Shown one piece after another: positions 9,069 through 16,637 of a stretch of 36,886 bases of DNA. Each line of letters begins with the position of its first letter. The stretch's first letter is position 1. Source of the DNA: Betaproteobacteria bacterium (lineage in GTDB: Bacteria; Pseudomonadota; Gammaproteobacteria; Burkholderiales; UBA3065); NCBI GenBank assembly GCA_009923755.1, contig RFSW01000006.1, forward strand, positions 1 to 36,886. The letters run 5' to 3'. The position numbers were made by a program, and so were the translations under genes. Under the pieces are notes generated by a model. The model worked only from the letters and a program-made list of their open reading frames with translations. It was not told where the DNA came from and searched no databases.

Positions 9069-9767
9069 TTAATCGGGCCTTAAGGCGACCGGCGGCATGC
9101 GGCCCGGAAGCAGTCGGTCCAGCATTAGCGGAACTGCACAGGCGAGCCACAAGGTCCACAGTGTGTGCGACAGGAAATGCGCACCCTCGGCCATCCGGAA
9201 GAGGCCCATGGCGCCGCCCGCCAACAACCCCGCCGCCAGCAAGGGCTTGGCGATTCCCGGGCGGACCTGCCAGAGGGCGATCGCCACACCCACCCAGACA
9301 AAACCACCGGCCGCGTGCCCGGCCGGAAAACACTGGCCGCCCTGCCAGGCCGATGGCAGCGACTGCAGCAGGTGCACGTAGGGCACCTCACCGCCGAAGG
9401 GCTCCATCGACCACGGACAATGCCGGTTGGTGAGGTGCTTGATCAGCGTGACCATCACAGGCACCAGAACCAAAGTGCCGGCGGCAATCATGAATGCTCG
9501 GCGCACCGCGCCAACACCCGCCCCGAATGCTGCCCGGCAGAGCGCCAGAAAGGCGATCACCCCGAGCGCGTACATGGCCGACTTGGCCCCGCGGTAGAGC
9601 ACCGCGCTGAGCAAGGGGTGGCCGCGCAGTGGAAAGGCGCCACGCTCAGCGTCCCAGAACAGATGGGCCACCACAAGGTCGAGCGAGGTCGACTGGAAAA
9701 CCACGATCAAAAGCCCGGCCGCGAAGGCGAGCAAGAGGCTTTGGCGAGACCGGCTGTGCAGCGACAT
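9069..9767 (-). CDS. PAP2-family membrane phosphatase
   Basis: This is a 232-residue protein with about six hydrophobic helices and the three PAP2 regions in degenerate but recognisable form: LIKHLTNRHCPW (motif 1), CFPAGHAAGG (motif 2, catalytic His) and EGAHFLSHTLWTLW (motif 3, second His). The CPW variant of motif 1 is typical of a proteobacterial subgroup found beside lipid-modifying genes. Such proteins remove phosphate from lipid phosphates or undecaprenyl diphosphate at the periplasmic face. The start is ATG at 9767; a longer frame to 9878 crosses the dgkA promoter region and adds non-conserved residues. It is the first gene of a likely two-gene unit with the LtaS/OpgB-like gene and diverges from dgkA with 83 bp between starts. 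Confidence 0.83.
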   Translation of the reverse strand: MSLHSRSRQSLLLAFAAGLLIVVFQSTSLDLVVAHLFWDAERGAFPLRGHPLLSAVLYRGAKSAMYALGVIAFLALCRAAFGAGVGAVRRAFMIAAGTLVLVPVMVTLIKHLTNRHCPWSMEPFGGEVPYVHLLQSLPSAWQGGQCFPAGHAAGGFVWVGVAIALWQVRPGIAKPLLAAGLLAGGAMGLFRMAEGAHFLSHTLWTLWLACAVPLMLDRLLPGRMPPVALRPD

Positions 9768-9850
9768 GGGGCTGGATGCTATCCGGAGACAGACCCCCTC
9801 GGGCGAAGCTGGGAGTAGCATGCGCGCCTGACATCCCCAGAAGAACCACC

Positions 9851-10210
9851 ATGCGCCCGAAAAAAACCGGCATCCCACGCATCATCGACGCCGGCCGTCA
9901 TTCGATCGAGGGCCTGCGAGCCAGCTGGCAGGAGGAGGCCGCCTTCCGACAGGAATGCGCACTCGGCCTGCTCTTCCTCGCCGCGCTCCCGTTCCTTGAC
10001 CGCAGCGGGCTAGAGAACGCATTGATGGTCGGCAGCTTGGCGTTGGTCCTGATCGCGGAACTACTCAACACCGGCATCGAGAAAGCCATCGACCGCATCG
10101 ACTATGAGGACCACCCGCTGAGCAAGTTCGCCAAGGATGCGGGCTCTGCCGGGGTGTTCGTGGCGCTGGTGAACGTCCCGGTGACGTGGGGACTGATCCT
10201 GTTGGGATAA
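9851..10210 (+). CDS. dgkA: Diacylglycerol kinase, prokaryotic DgkA type
   Basis: This is a 119-residue protein (E. coli DgkA has 122) with an amphipathic N-terminus and three transmembrane helices. The catalytic signature is EWQEEAAFRQE-like (here SWQEEAAFRQE) plus AELLNTGIEKAIDRI and the HPLSKFAKDAGSA segment. It phosphorylates diacylglycerol to phosphatidic acid using ATP in the inner membrane. The ATG at 9851 matches the family N-terminus; the frame is open 222 bases further upstream but runs back through the PAP2 gene. It is divergent from the PAP2 / LtaS-like pair, and the latter would generate diacylglycerol, so recycling of that product is the natural role. Confidence 0.93.
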   Translation: MRPKKTGIPRIIDAGRHSIEGLRASWQEEAAFRQECALGLLFLAALPFLDRSGLENALMVGSLALVLIAELLNTGIEKAIDRIDYEDHPLSKFAKDAGSAGVFVALVNVPVTWGLILLG

Positions 10211-10377
10211 TCCCGATCATGTGCTGTGCCGCAGGAGTGCTGCGGTGCCCGCGGTTCCGGGAACATCCGGAAGCGGCCTGAAACGAAGGCTGAGAAGGTG
10301 AAAACGGGGTATCCGTGGGGGTACCATCCGCTTCAGTTCACTCCGATGCCCAGATCCCACGGGCGCGCAGGACCCCT

Positions 10378-10968
<591 letters not shown>

Positions 10969-11030
10969 CCAACCCGCCGCGGACGGCCCCCGCGCCCGGC
11001 ACCCCCGTCATCCCCTGACCCGAAGCCCGC

Positions 11031-12056
11031 ATGATCTACAAGGACACCCTCAATCGCCTGCTGGCACGGCAGGATCTGGCGCACGACGAGATGCTGGCGC
11101 TGATGCGTGCGCTGATGGGCGGCGAACTGGCCCCGGAGCAGATCGCCGCAGCAATCATCGCGCTGCGCTGCAAAGGCGAGACGGTGACCGAGATCGCTGC
11201 CGCCGCTGAGGTGATGCGCGAACTCTCCGCCAAAGTGATGGTGGCCGACCGCAGCCATCTGGTTGACACCTGCGGCACCGGCGGCGACTCGCTGCACACT
11301 TTCAACATCTCTACCACCGCGGCCTTCGTCGCCGCCGCCTGCGGGGCGCGGGTGGCCAAGCACGGGGGGCGGGCGGTGAGCTCGGGCAGCGGCAGCGCCG
11401 ATGTGCTGGAGCACTTGGGCGTCAATCTGAACGTGAGCCCGGAGCGCGTCGGCCAGCTGATCGATTTGGTCGGGCTTGGCTTTCTGTTTGCGCCCAACCA
11501 CCACAGCGCCATGAAGCACGCTGCACCCGTGCGCAAAGCCCTCGGTGTGCGGACTTTGTTCAACCTACTGGGCCCGCTCACCAACCCGGCCGGCGCACCC
11601 AACCAGTTGCTCGGCGTGTTCAACCGCGGCCTTACACGCACGCTGGCTGAAGTGCTGCAAATGCTGGGCAGCCGGCACGTGATGGTGGTGCATGGCAGCG
11701 ACGGCCTCGATGAGATCACGCTGAGCGGTGAGACCTTTGTATGCGAGCTCAAAGGCGACGAGGTTAGCGAATACTTACTCACGCCTGAGCGATTCGGCAT
11801 CAACCGCGCAGACATTTCCAGCATCCGCGTTGATGGCGTGGCGCAGTCGGCTGAAGTGCTGCGCGGCGTGCTCGAGGGCAAGCCCGGCCCGGCTGCTGAC
11901 ATCGTCGCGCTGAATGCCGGAGCAGCGGTGTACGTCGCCGGCGTCACCAGTTCCCTGGAAGACGGCGTGGCGCGAGCACGTCATGCCCTCGCAGATGGCA
12001 CTGCGGCGGCGCGACTCGACGCGCTGACGCGCGCTTCGGCAACGCCCCAGGGCTGA
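11031..12056 (+). CDS. trpD: Anthranilate phosphoribosyltransferase
   Basis: This is a 341-residue protein that joins anthranilate to PRPP in the second step of tryptophan synthesis. Visible motifs are the PRPP loop DTCGTGGDSLHTFNIST (near residues 80-96), KHGGRAVSSGSGSADVLE and the anthranilate-site region FAPNHHSAMKHAAPVRKALG. The length is usual for the family. It follows trpG by 62 bp on the same strand and is surely co-transcribed. The expected trpC does not follow: a 133-bp gap, with a 6-bp GC hairpin at 12112-12128 lacking a T-run, leads instead to a CBS-domain gene. Confidence 0.95.
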   Translation: MIYKDTLNRLLARQDLAHDEMLALMRALMGGELAPEQIAAAIIALRCKGETVTEIAAAAEVMRELSAKVMVADRSHLVDTCGTGGDSLHTFNISTTAAFVAAACGARVAKHGGRAVSSGSGSADVLEHLGVNLNVSPERVGQLIDLVGLGFLFAPNHHSAMKHAAPVRKALGVRTLFNLLGPLTNPAGAPNQLLGVFNRGLTRTLAEVLQMLGSRHVMVVHGSDGLDEITLSGETFVCELKGDEVSEYLLTPERFGINRADISSIRVDGVAQSAEVLRGVLEGKPGPAADIVALNAGAAVYVAGVTSSLEDGVARARHALADGTAAARLDALTRASATPQG

Positions 12057-12189
12057 GCAAGGCGCAGCAACACCCGCTGGATCGGCGGTGCACTCGTGCA
12101 GTCGGCGGACGCGGGCGGCTTGCGCCCGGTCAAAGCGCCAGCAGCCACCTGCCCTGACACTGGCCGCTCACACGGTAGGGGCGATCATC

Positions 12190-12648
12190 ATGAGTGTCGG
12201 CGAGATTTGCAGTCGCGAAGTGGTGTGCGTGCATCGGCTTGAAAGCGTAGCCAAAACAGCCCAGTTGATGCGCAAGCACCATGTCGGCAGCGTTGTGGTC
12301 GTGGACGAGCAGGCCGGAGCGCGCACCCCGGTCGGTATGCTCACCGATCGCGACATCGTCGTCGCGGTGGTAGCCGTCGGGCTCAATGCGGACATCGTTA
12401 CCGCTGGCGATGTGATGAGCGGGGAGCTGCTTTCAGTCAACGAGGATGCCGGCATCGCCGAGACCACCGAATTGATGCGGGTGCGGGGTGTGCGACGCAT
12501 CCCGGTCACCTCTGCGCTCGGTAGCCTGGTCGGCATTGTCGCCGCAGACGATGTGCAATCGCTGTTGGCGGAGGAGATGTCGGCACTGGCATCGATCGGC
12601 GAACGGGCGCAACGACGTGAGTCCGGTTTCCGTAAATCAGCCCCCTGA
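12190..12648 (+). CDS. Two-CBS-domain protein
   Basis: This is a 152-residue protein made of a Bateman pair. Repeat 1 begins at SVGEICSREVVCVHR and contains MRKHHVGSVVVVDE and GMLTDRDIVVAVV; repeat 2 begins at TAGDVMSGELLSVNE and contains MRVRGVRRIPVT and GIVAADDVQSLL. CBS pairs bind adenine nucleotides such as AMP or ATP and tune partner enzymes or channels. No other domain is fused. The ATG at 12190 has AGGGG eight bases upstream. The gene follows trpD and precedes a zinc-motif protein by only six bases, so it is probably transcribed with them. Its target is unknown. Confidence 0.87.
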   Translation: MSVGEICSREVVCVHRLESVAKTAQLMRKHHVGSVVVVDEQAGARTPVGMLTDRDIVVAVVAVGLNADIVTAGDVMSGELLSVNEDAGIAETTELMRVRGVRRIPVTSALGSLVGIVAADDVQSLLAEEMSALASIGERAQRRESGFRKSAP

Positions 12649-12654
12649 GCCATC

Positions 12655-13158
12655 ATGCGACCCGACGACGTGCGGGCTTGGCCCCGCTACCATCTGGATC
12701 GGCAGATCGACGAGGTACGCCACGACCCGTACCTGGCACACGGTAAACCCGCTGAGCCCGCGGCCTGCCCGGTCTGCGCGCTCGTGTTCCATGCCGGACG
12801 TTGGCAACGGCTTTCGCGCCCGGCTGGCGCGCACGCTCACACCTGCCCAGCCTGCCTGCGCACCCAGGAGGACTGCCCGGCAGGGTTGGTCACGCTGAGC
12901 GGAGGCTGCATTGCCAGCCAGCGCGAAACGCTACTGGGCTTGGCGCGCAAACAAGAGGCCCTGGCTGGCGCCGAACACCCCTTGCAGCGCATCATGGCGA
13001 TCCGCTCGGAAGGTGGCGCCGTGGTCATCAGCACCACCGACCCGCATCTGGCGCAGCGCATCGGTAGCGCCATCGCCAACGCCCTCGGTGGCTGCTTGGT
13101 GATCGACTACCCCACCGGCGAATACATGGTGCGTGTCACCTGGTCTTGTCCGGCATAG
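12655..13158 (+). CDS. BCAM0308-type zinc-motif protein
   Basis: This is a 167-residue protein with two cysteine pairs near the N-terminus, CPVC (in ACPVCALVFHAGRW) and CPAC (in THTCPACLRTQ), which look like a structural zinc site. A C-terminal alpha/beta region follows (ISTTDPHLAQRIGSAIANAL). The opening WPRYHLDRQIDEVRHDPYL and the FHAGRW segment recall the small proteobacterial family named after BCAM0308, distantly similar to the N-terminus of the archaeal export factor NMD3. The function is unknown. It starts six bases after the CBS-domain gene. The family name is from memory and not verified by search. Confidence 0.72.
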   Translation: MRPDDVRAWPRYHLDRQIDEVRHDPYLAHGKPAEPAACPVCALVFHAGRWQRLSRPAGAHAHTCPACLRTQEDCPAGLVTLSGGCIASQRETLLGLARKQEALAGAEHPLQRIMAIRSEGGAVVISTTDPHLAQRIGSAIANALGGCLVIDYPTGEYMVRVTWSCPA

Positions 13159-13180
13159 GCGAAATCTTGCCGGCTGCGCG

Positions 13181-13209
13181 TTGACCTCGGCATCCGCCCC
13201 GACTATTAT
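13181..13209 (+). promoter_or_regulatory. Strong sigma-70-type promoter for the tRNA-Lys pair
   Basis: TTGACC at 13181-13186 and TATTAT at 13204-13209 are separated by exactly 17 bases, and the first tRNA begins 13 bases after the -10 box. The bases just after the -10 (CCGCGGTCC) form a GC-rich discriminator, the feature that makes stable-RNA promoters sensitive to ppGpp in proteobacteria. The promoter starts 23 bp after the stop codon of the zinc-motif gene. Confidence 0.8.
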
Positions 13210-13222
13210 CCGCGGTCCTGCG

Positions 13223-13298
13223 GGGTCGTTAGCTCAGTCGGTAGAGCAGCGGACTTTTAATCCGTTGGTCGTGCGTTCGAGTCGCACACGACCCACCA
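13223..13298 (+). tRNA. tRNA-Lys(UUU)
   Basis: This is a 76-base cloverleaf. Acceptor arm GGGTCGT pairs with ACGACCC, followed by discriminator A and an encoded CCA. The D arm is AGCTCAGTCGGTAGAGC, the anticodon loop is CTTTTAA with anticodon TTT, and the T arm contains GTTCGAGTC. It reads AAA and, with the usual wobble modification, AAG codons. It is the first of two tandem lysine tRNAs, with 21 bases between them, under the promoter at 13181-13209. Confidence 0.97.
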
Positions 13299-13319
13299 GC
13301 GGACCGCAGACCGGTTTCC

Positions 13320-13395
13320 GGGTTGTTAGCTCAGTTGGTAGAGCAGCGGACTCTTAATCCGTAGGTCGAAGGTTCGAATCCTTCACAACCCACCA
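13320..13395 (+). tRNA. tRNA-Lys(CUU)
   Basis: This is a 76-base cloverleaf. Acceptor arm GGGTTGT pairs with ACAACCC, followed by discriminator A and an encoded CCA. The anticodon loop is CTCTTAA with anticodon CTT, so it reads AAG. The T arm contains GGTTCGAATCC. It differs from the first copy mainly in the acceptor and T stems. Its 3' end and the terminator behind it recur as a partial copy at 14296-14334. Confidence 0.97.
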
Positions 13396-13423
13396 GATAC
13401 GACGGCCCGCTTGTGTGCGGGCC
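13385..13423 (+). repeat. Direct repeat copy 1: 3' end of tRNA-Lys(CUU) plus terminator stem
   Basis: These 39 bases run from the last acceptor-stem bases (ACAACCCACCA) through GATACG to the end of the terminator stem. They match 14296-14334 at 37 of 39 positions. A repeat of the 3' end of a tRNA gene bordering foreign-looking sequence is the classic layout of attL/attR around an island, although no integrase is present. Confidence 0.75.
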
Positions 13424-13433
13424 GTTTGCTTTT
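13402..13433 (+). terminator. Rho-independent terminator of the tRNA-Lys operon
   Basis: ACGGCCCGC (13402-13410) and GCGGGCCGT (13417-13425) form a perfect 9-bp stem with the 6-base loop TTGTGT, followed by TTTGCTTTT. It begins six bases after the CCA end of the second tRNA. Confidence 0.9.
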
Positions 13434-13461
13434 GCGTGTGGAGTGGACGCGCGGCAGCGTC

Positions 13462-13530
13462 CAAGAACACGACGATCTCGACCCAGCGGTTCGCTGCGCT
13501 CCCGGCAGCGCTCTTGTTGCGATCGACCGG
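13462..13530 (-). pseudogene. Possible relic of an OmpA-family C-terminus
   Basis: On the minus strand a short frame encodes PVDRNKSAAGSAANRWVEIV, closely resembling the end of OmpA/MotB-type peptidoglycan-binding domains (consensus like DNxTxxGRAxNRRVEI). Nothing upstream on that strand continues the domain; it stops exactly where an IS3-like fragment begins on the other strand. It is therefore probably a leftover piece of a larger gene. The match is short and judged by eye only. Confidence 0.4.
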
Positions 13531-13534
13531 CGCG

Positions 13535-13606
13535 ATGGATACGGTGGACGTCAAGCACCTGCGGGCGCTTGAGCAAGAGAACACGCGGCCGCAGCACGTG
13601 CTTTAG
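13535..13606 (+). pseudogene. Possible relic of an IS3-family transposase OrfA
   Basis: The plus-strand frame reads MDTVDVKHLRALEQENTRPQ and then soon stops. This resembles the leucine-zipper region near the C-terminus of IS3-family OrfA proteins (typically VxxxKRLRALEEENRRLKR). No OrfB, no terminal inverted repeats and no remainder of OrfA are present, so at most a fragment survives. It abuts the OmpA-like relic and lies between the two copies of the tRNA-end repeat. Confidence 0.5.
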
Positions 13607-13689
13607 CGGCCTGACATGCACAGATTCCGCTGGTCGCTATACCAACGCAGCCTGATTGGCCAACCCCGACAGCATTTGCTGCGCTTACC

Positions 13690-14154
13690 TCAGCGAATTT
13701 CAATCGTGCCTTTCATACTCGGCTCGGTTCGCCGCGACATCAGGTCTTCAAACACGCCTGTACGCACTGGCAACAGCCACCATTCGACGCTGCGACCGCC
13801 CTTGACCTCGATTCGTCGCACCGTGCCGTACGCATCACCAATGGGTTCGCCAGCAGCATCGAAGAAAGTGACCTTGCGGGTGTAGACGGAATCAGCCAGG
13901 CGAGGCGAGTTGAAGTAGTAGCTTTTTTTGGTCGGGTTAACCAGCCGCAGGACGTACATCTTGCCCGCCTCCAGCGTCAGGCTGCTAGGCTCGAAGCGCT
14001 CCTCGCCGCTAGCAGTCCCGAGCTTCACCTCGATCACCGTGGGCTCCTGTTCGGTGAGGTCTGCGGCATCAGCTGCAACCGCGACAAGCATAGTCAAGGC
14101 TGCCGCCAAGACGCGGCAGCCCAGAAGATGAGAGGTTTTGTAATCTGTTTGCAT
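13690..14154 (-). CDS. Secreted cupredoxin-like protein
   Basis: This is a 154-residue protein with a signal peptide (hydrophobic core LAAALTMLVAVAADAAD, cleavage near residue 31). A beta-rich domain follows that resembles cupredoxins in layout: FEPSSLTLEAGKMYVLRLVN, then KSYYFNSPRLADSV. The usual copper ligands (a His after the VNPT segment and a C-terminal Cys-His-Met cluster) are not evident, so copper binding is doubtful. The ATG has GGAG eight bases upstream. It lies alone between the tRNA-Lys terminator region and the second repeat copy, transcribed towards the tRNAs. The 140-bp leader towards 14295 shows no clear operator. Confidence 0.72.
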   Translation of the reverse strand: MQTDYKTSHLLGCRVLAAALTMLVAVAADAADLTEQEPTVIEVKLGTASGEERFEPSSLTLEAGKMYVLRLVNPTKKSYYFNSPRLADSVYTRKVTFFDAAGEPIGDAYGTVRRIEVKGGRSVEWWLLPVRTGVFEDLMSRRTEPSMKGTIEIR

Positions 14155-14295
14155 GGTTCGTACTCCATGGGGGGGATAGTTAGCAAATCAGCGCCAGCGG
14201 CACTCCTCACAACAGGCACTCAGCACAGCAATAATACGGATTGAAATCTCAGGAAGGACAGCGTAAGACATCCCCGAGGCAGGTCGGAGTCCTCG

Positions 14296-14334
14296 ACAAC
14301 CCACCAGATACGCCGGCCCGCCTGTGTGCGGGCC
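14296..14334 (+). repeat. Direct repeat copy 2: tRNA-Lys 3' end and terminator remnant
   Basis: This stretch matches 13385-13423 at 37 of 39 positions, including ACAACCCACCAGATACG and a complete GGCCCGC/GCGGGCC hairpin with the loop CTGTGT. The bases just before it (AGGTCGGAGTCCTCG) look like a shrunken T arm of the same tRNA, while the rest of the tRNA is not recognisable. The T-run behind the hairpin has decayed to ATTACTCTTTC. It marks either the far end of an inserted or duplicated segment or a dead tRNA copy. Confidence 0.75.
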
Positions 14335-14365
14335 ATTACTCTTTCTGAACTCCACCCGTCGACAG

Positions 14366-15079
14366 ATGATCTCGTTCAACCTGCCCCCAGCCCCCATCAC
14401 CAGCTTCTGTGCCGCCCTGGGCGCCTTTTACTTGCGCCTCGCCTTGGCGGTCATCGCCCTGCGCCGACAGCACAAGGTTCGACTGGGCACCGGCCAACAC
14501 GCCGACCTCGAAGCCGCCATCCGCGCCCATGCCAACTTTGCCGAGTACGTGCCCTTCACGCTGGTTCTGCTGGTGCTCAGCGAACTCAATGCAGGCCCGT
14601 GGCCTCTGACCGCAGCCGCCGCCGCGCTGCTGCTCTACGGACGGTTCACCCACGCCGGCGCGCTGCGAAAAGACGACATCCCTCAACGCGTTCGCGGCAT
14701 GAAGGCGACCTTCGCTGCGATCGCAGTCGGGATGTTGGCCAATCTGGCTGCGTTCGTCTCAGCGCCCGCTTTTGCCGCTGACCCCCTGAGCGTAGCCTCT
14801 GGCGCTGAGCTCCGGAAAAGCCTCAGCGGCAATACAGTTGAAGGCAGTATGGAGGCCACGGGGCGCTACTCGGAGTTCTACGCCCCGGATGGAACAGTGC
14901 GCAGCAAAGACTACCGGGCCCGCTGGAGTGTCGAGGGTGATGCCATGTGTTGGGTATACGACGGTGCGCCCAAAGATTGCTGGCAGGCAGCCATCAAAGG
15001 GTCGCAGCTGCACTGGATCAAGGGCGGCAAGCGGCTCGGCAATGGGACGCTGTTGCCTGGAAATCCAAATCGATACTGA
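14366..15079 (+). CDS. MAPEG-domain protein fused to a secreted-type domain
   Basis: This is a 237-residue protein. Residues 1-133 form a four-helix MAPEG-like membrane domain, with LGTGQHADLEAAIRAHANFAEYV as the family signature. Residues 125-138 (NLAAFVSAPAFAAD) look like the end of the last helix and also like a signal-peptide cleavage region. From 139 a soluble domain follows, with VASGAELRKSLSGNTVEGSM, YSEFYAPDGTVRSKDYRARW and MCWVYDGAPKDCW, a pattern seen in small periplasmic proteins. The best-supported start is ATG at 14366; an in-frame GTG at 14324 lies inside the repeat copy. MAPEG members are glutathione-linked enzymes or of unknown role. No partner gene is evident. Confidence 0.72.
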   Translation: MISFNLPPAPITSFCAALGAFYLRLALAVIALRRQHKVRLGTGQHADLEAAIRAHANFAEYVPFTLVLLVLSELNAGPWPLTAAAAALLLYGRFTHAGALRKDDIPQRVRGMKATFAAIAVGMLANLAAFVSAPAFAADPLSVASGAELRKSLSGNTVEGSMEATGRYSEFYAPDGTVRSKDYRARWSVEGDAMCWVYDGAPKDCWQAAIKGSQLHWIKGGKRLGNGTLLPGNPNRY

Positions 15080-15137
15080 CCCGGCGAAACACCACCCCTT
15101 AAGAACTACGAAACCGCATCGCTCACCGCACGTCCAG

Positions 15138-16094
15138 TCAAGGCGCCAGGACCTTGACATCAAACGGCGTCTTGGGCGCCCCGTGCCAGTGGATGTGCAA
15201 AGCCCGCATGTCGTCGGCTCCGGGCACACCAAGTCGCCAAACGTTGGCCAGAGGTGCGCCGTCCAATCGAAAAGGCTGGTCGCTACGCAACCGATGCTCA
15301 TCGCCGTGCACCAGCAGCACCGGACGCTTCCAATCACGCGCCAGGGGCAAAAGCGTCTCGGCAAATAGGCCCCGGAGCCCGGCACCCTCGGGTAGGCCCT
15401 CGGTTGCACCCCCTGCGCCGAAGGGATCGGCCTGCATGAACAAGACCACCGCCTCAGCACCCATTTCAGCCGCTCTCGCGAAAGCCGCCTGCAGCCACGC
15501 GCGGTCGGCAAGATCGCGGCGGCGGAATTCGGTGCCGGCCTCGGGCGCAGGCGACTGCAAACCATTGTCACTGCCGACCACGTGGAGGGTCACAAACAGC
15601 AGTTTGTCGAGCTCCCAGCGCCGGTTCTCGACAAACTCCCCAAACTCGGGCATCGACTCCGCTTGACTGACGCCGGGCGCCTCGGCCTGGCCAAGCGCCT
15701 GCCCAGGCCGAAAGAACAGTTGCCGGATGCGCTCTAGTCGCTCAATCGGCGAGAAAGCCCCATTGCTTGCACGATGGCAGTCGGTCCACTCGTTGTCGCC
15801 CGGCGTGTAGATGAGCGGGTGGGAAAAACGCCCGAAGTTGTCGCGCTGCCGAATCAAGGCAGGATCGGCGCAAGACGTCTTGCCTGACTTGATGTCGCCA
15901 ACATGTACCGAAAACGCGGGACGAGTTGAATTGATGCTTGAGATCAACGCGTGGTATCGGGCTTCGACGTCCGCAGATTCGCCGTAAGGCAGGTCGCCAA
16001 GCGCCACGAAGTCGACTGCCGCCGAGGGCGCAGCCAGCGCCGAGAGAGACGCAAACAGCATCAGACCGAACTTCGGCGCGGCGCAGATCTTCAT
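15138..16094 (-). CDS. Secreted metallophosphoesterase-like protein
   Basis: This is a 318-residue protein starting at MKICAAPKFG. A signal peptide is visible (LMLFASLSALAAPSAAVDF, cleavage near residue 26). The mature part opens with FVALGDLPYG, followed by FSVHVGDIKSGKTSC and YTPGDNEWTDC, which together resemble the metal-binding blocks GDxx, GDxx and GDNE of calcineurin-like phosphoesterases. VLLVHGDEHRLR near the C-terminus supplies the late histidine motif. It is probably periplasmic. The substrate is unknown. The frame is open 54 bases further upstream, but those residues lack signal-peptide character. It converges with the MAPEG-fusion gene, with 58 bp between the stop codons. Confidence 0.78.
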   Translation of the reverse strand: MKICAAPKFGLMLFASLSALAAPSAAVDFVALGDLPYGESADVEARYHALISSINSTRPAFSVHVGDIKSGKTSCADPALIRQRDNFGRFSHPLIYTPGDNEWTDCHRASNGAFSPIERLERIRQLFFRPGQALGQAEAPGVSQAESMPEFGEFVENRRWELDKLLFVTLHVVGSDNGLQSPAPEAGTEFRRRDLADRAWLQAAFARAAEMGAEAVVLFMQADPFGAGGATEGLPEGAGLRGLFAETLLPLARDWKRPVLLVHGDEHRLRSDQPFRLDGAPLANVWRLGVPGADDMRALHIHWHGAPKTPFDVKVLAP

Positions 16095-16355
16095 AAGTGT
16101 GAGTTGATCGCAAGGCTGTGACACCTGCAAGTCGGCTCGATGGCGCAAACCGGGAGCCGGAACTGCGCTTGCTCGCTGCTGCGACTCACTGCCACCTCAA
16201 CGCACGCTTTCAGCGATTGGTCGATGGCATCCATCCAGTCGACAAACGCTGCGCTCTAAAGCTCGCCAACCATGTTTTTAGGGCCGGTGGGCCAGCGACA
16301 GGGATGCGTGGTGCCCTTGAATGCGGCCTCTGGAGAGCTGGGGAGGGTCAAGCGC

Positions 16356-16637
16356 TCAGCTGGTGTGGTGATGACCCCAGTCCTGCACACGCGAACCCGT
16401 TCCCGAAGACCATGCACGGTGGTGGCGGAGCGTCTCCAACTCCTCGATCGCGCGGCTCAACGAACGCTCCCAAAGCGGTTGGCTTGAACCCACCTCAAGA
16501 ATCGACTCGAGCCAACCGAAGACCATCTGGGCTTTTGCCGAGACCGCGGGCTCGCTTAGGAGCGCCCGATACTCTTGCTCGAGACGATCGATCTGCGCTC
16601 TTCCAATCGCTTGGCGAGCGGGCAGGGGGTTTTTCAC
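16356..16637 (-). CDS. Uncertain small hypothetical protein
   Basis: This is a 93-residue frame with a GTG start and no good ribosome site. Residues 10-75 (IGRAQIDRLEQEYRALLSEP, later VFGWLESILEV) look helical and protein-like, while the last 18 residues (WSSGTGSRVQDWGHHHTS) do not. It may be a truncated or decayed gene. I do not recognise it. The surrounding 840 bp (16095-16937) have no convincing gene on either strand; 16095-16355 shows nothing I can name. Confidence 0.3.
   Translation of the reverse strand: MKNPLPARQAIGRAQIDRLEQEYRALLSEPAVSAKAQMVFGWLESILEVGSSQPLWERSLSRAIEELETLRHHRAWSSGTGSRVQDWGHHHTS

Noticed and set aside
10211-10377. CTGAGA motif and hairpins upstream of trpG suggesting a TPP riboswitch or trp attenuator
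   Set aside because: The other conserved TPP elements are absent, a short leader frame (ATG at 10219) has no Trp codons, and no hairpin is followed by T residues.
16272-16487. 71-residue plus-strand frame overlapping the uncertain 93-residue gene
   Set aside because: It has no ribosome site, no recognisable motif and low-quality composition.
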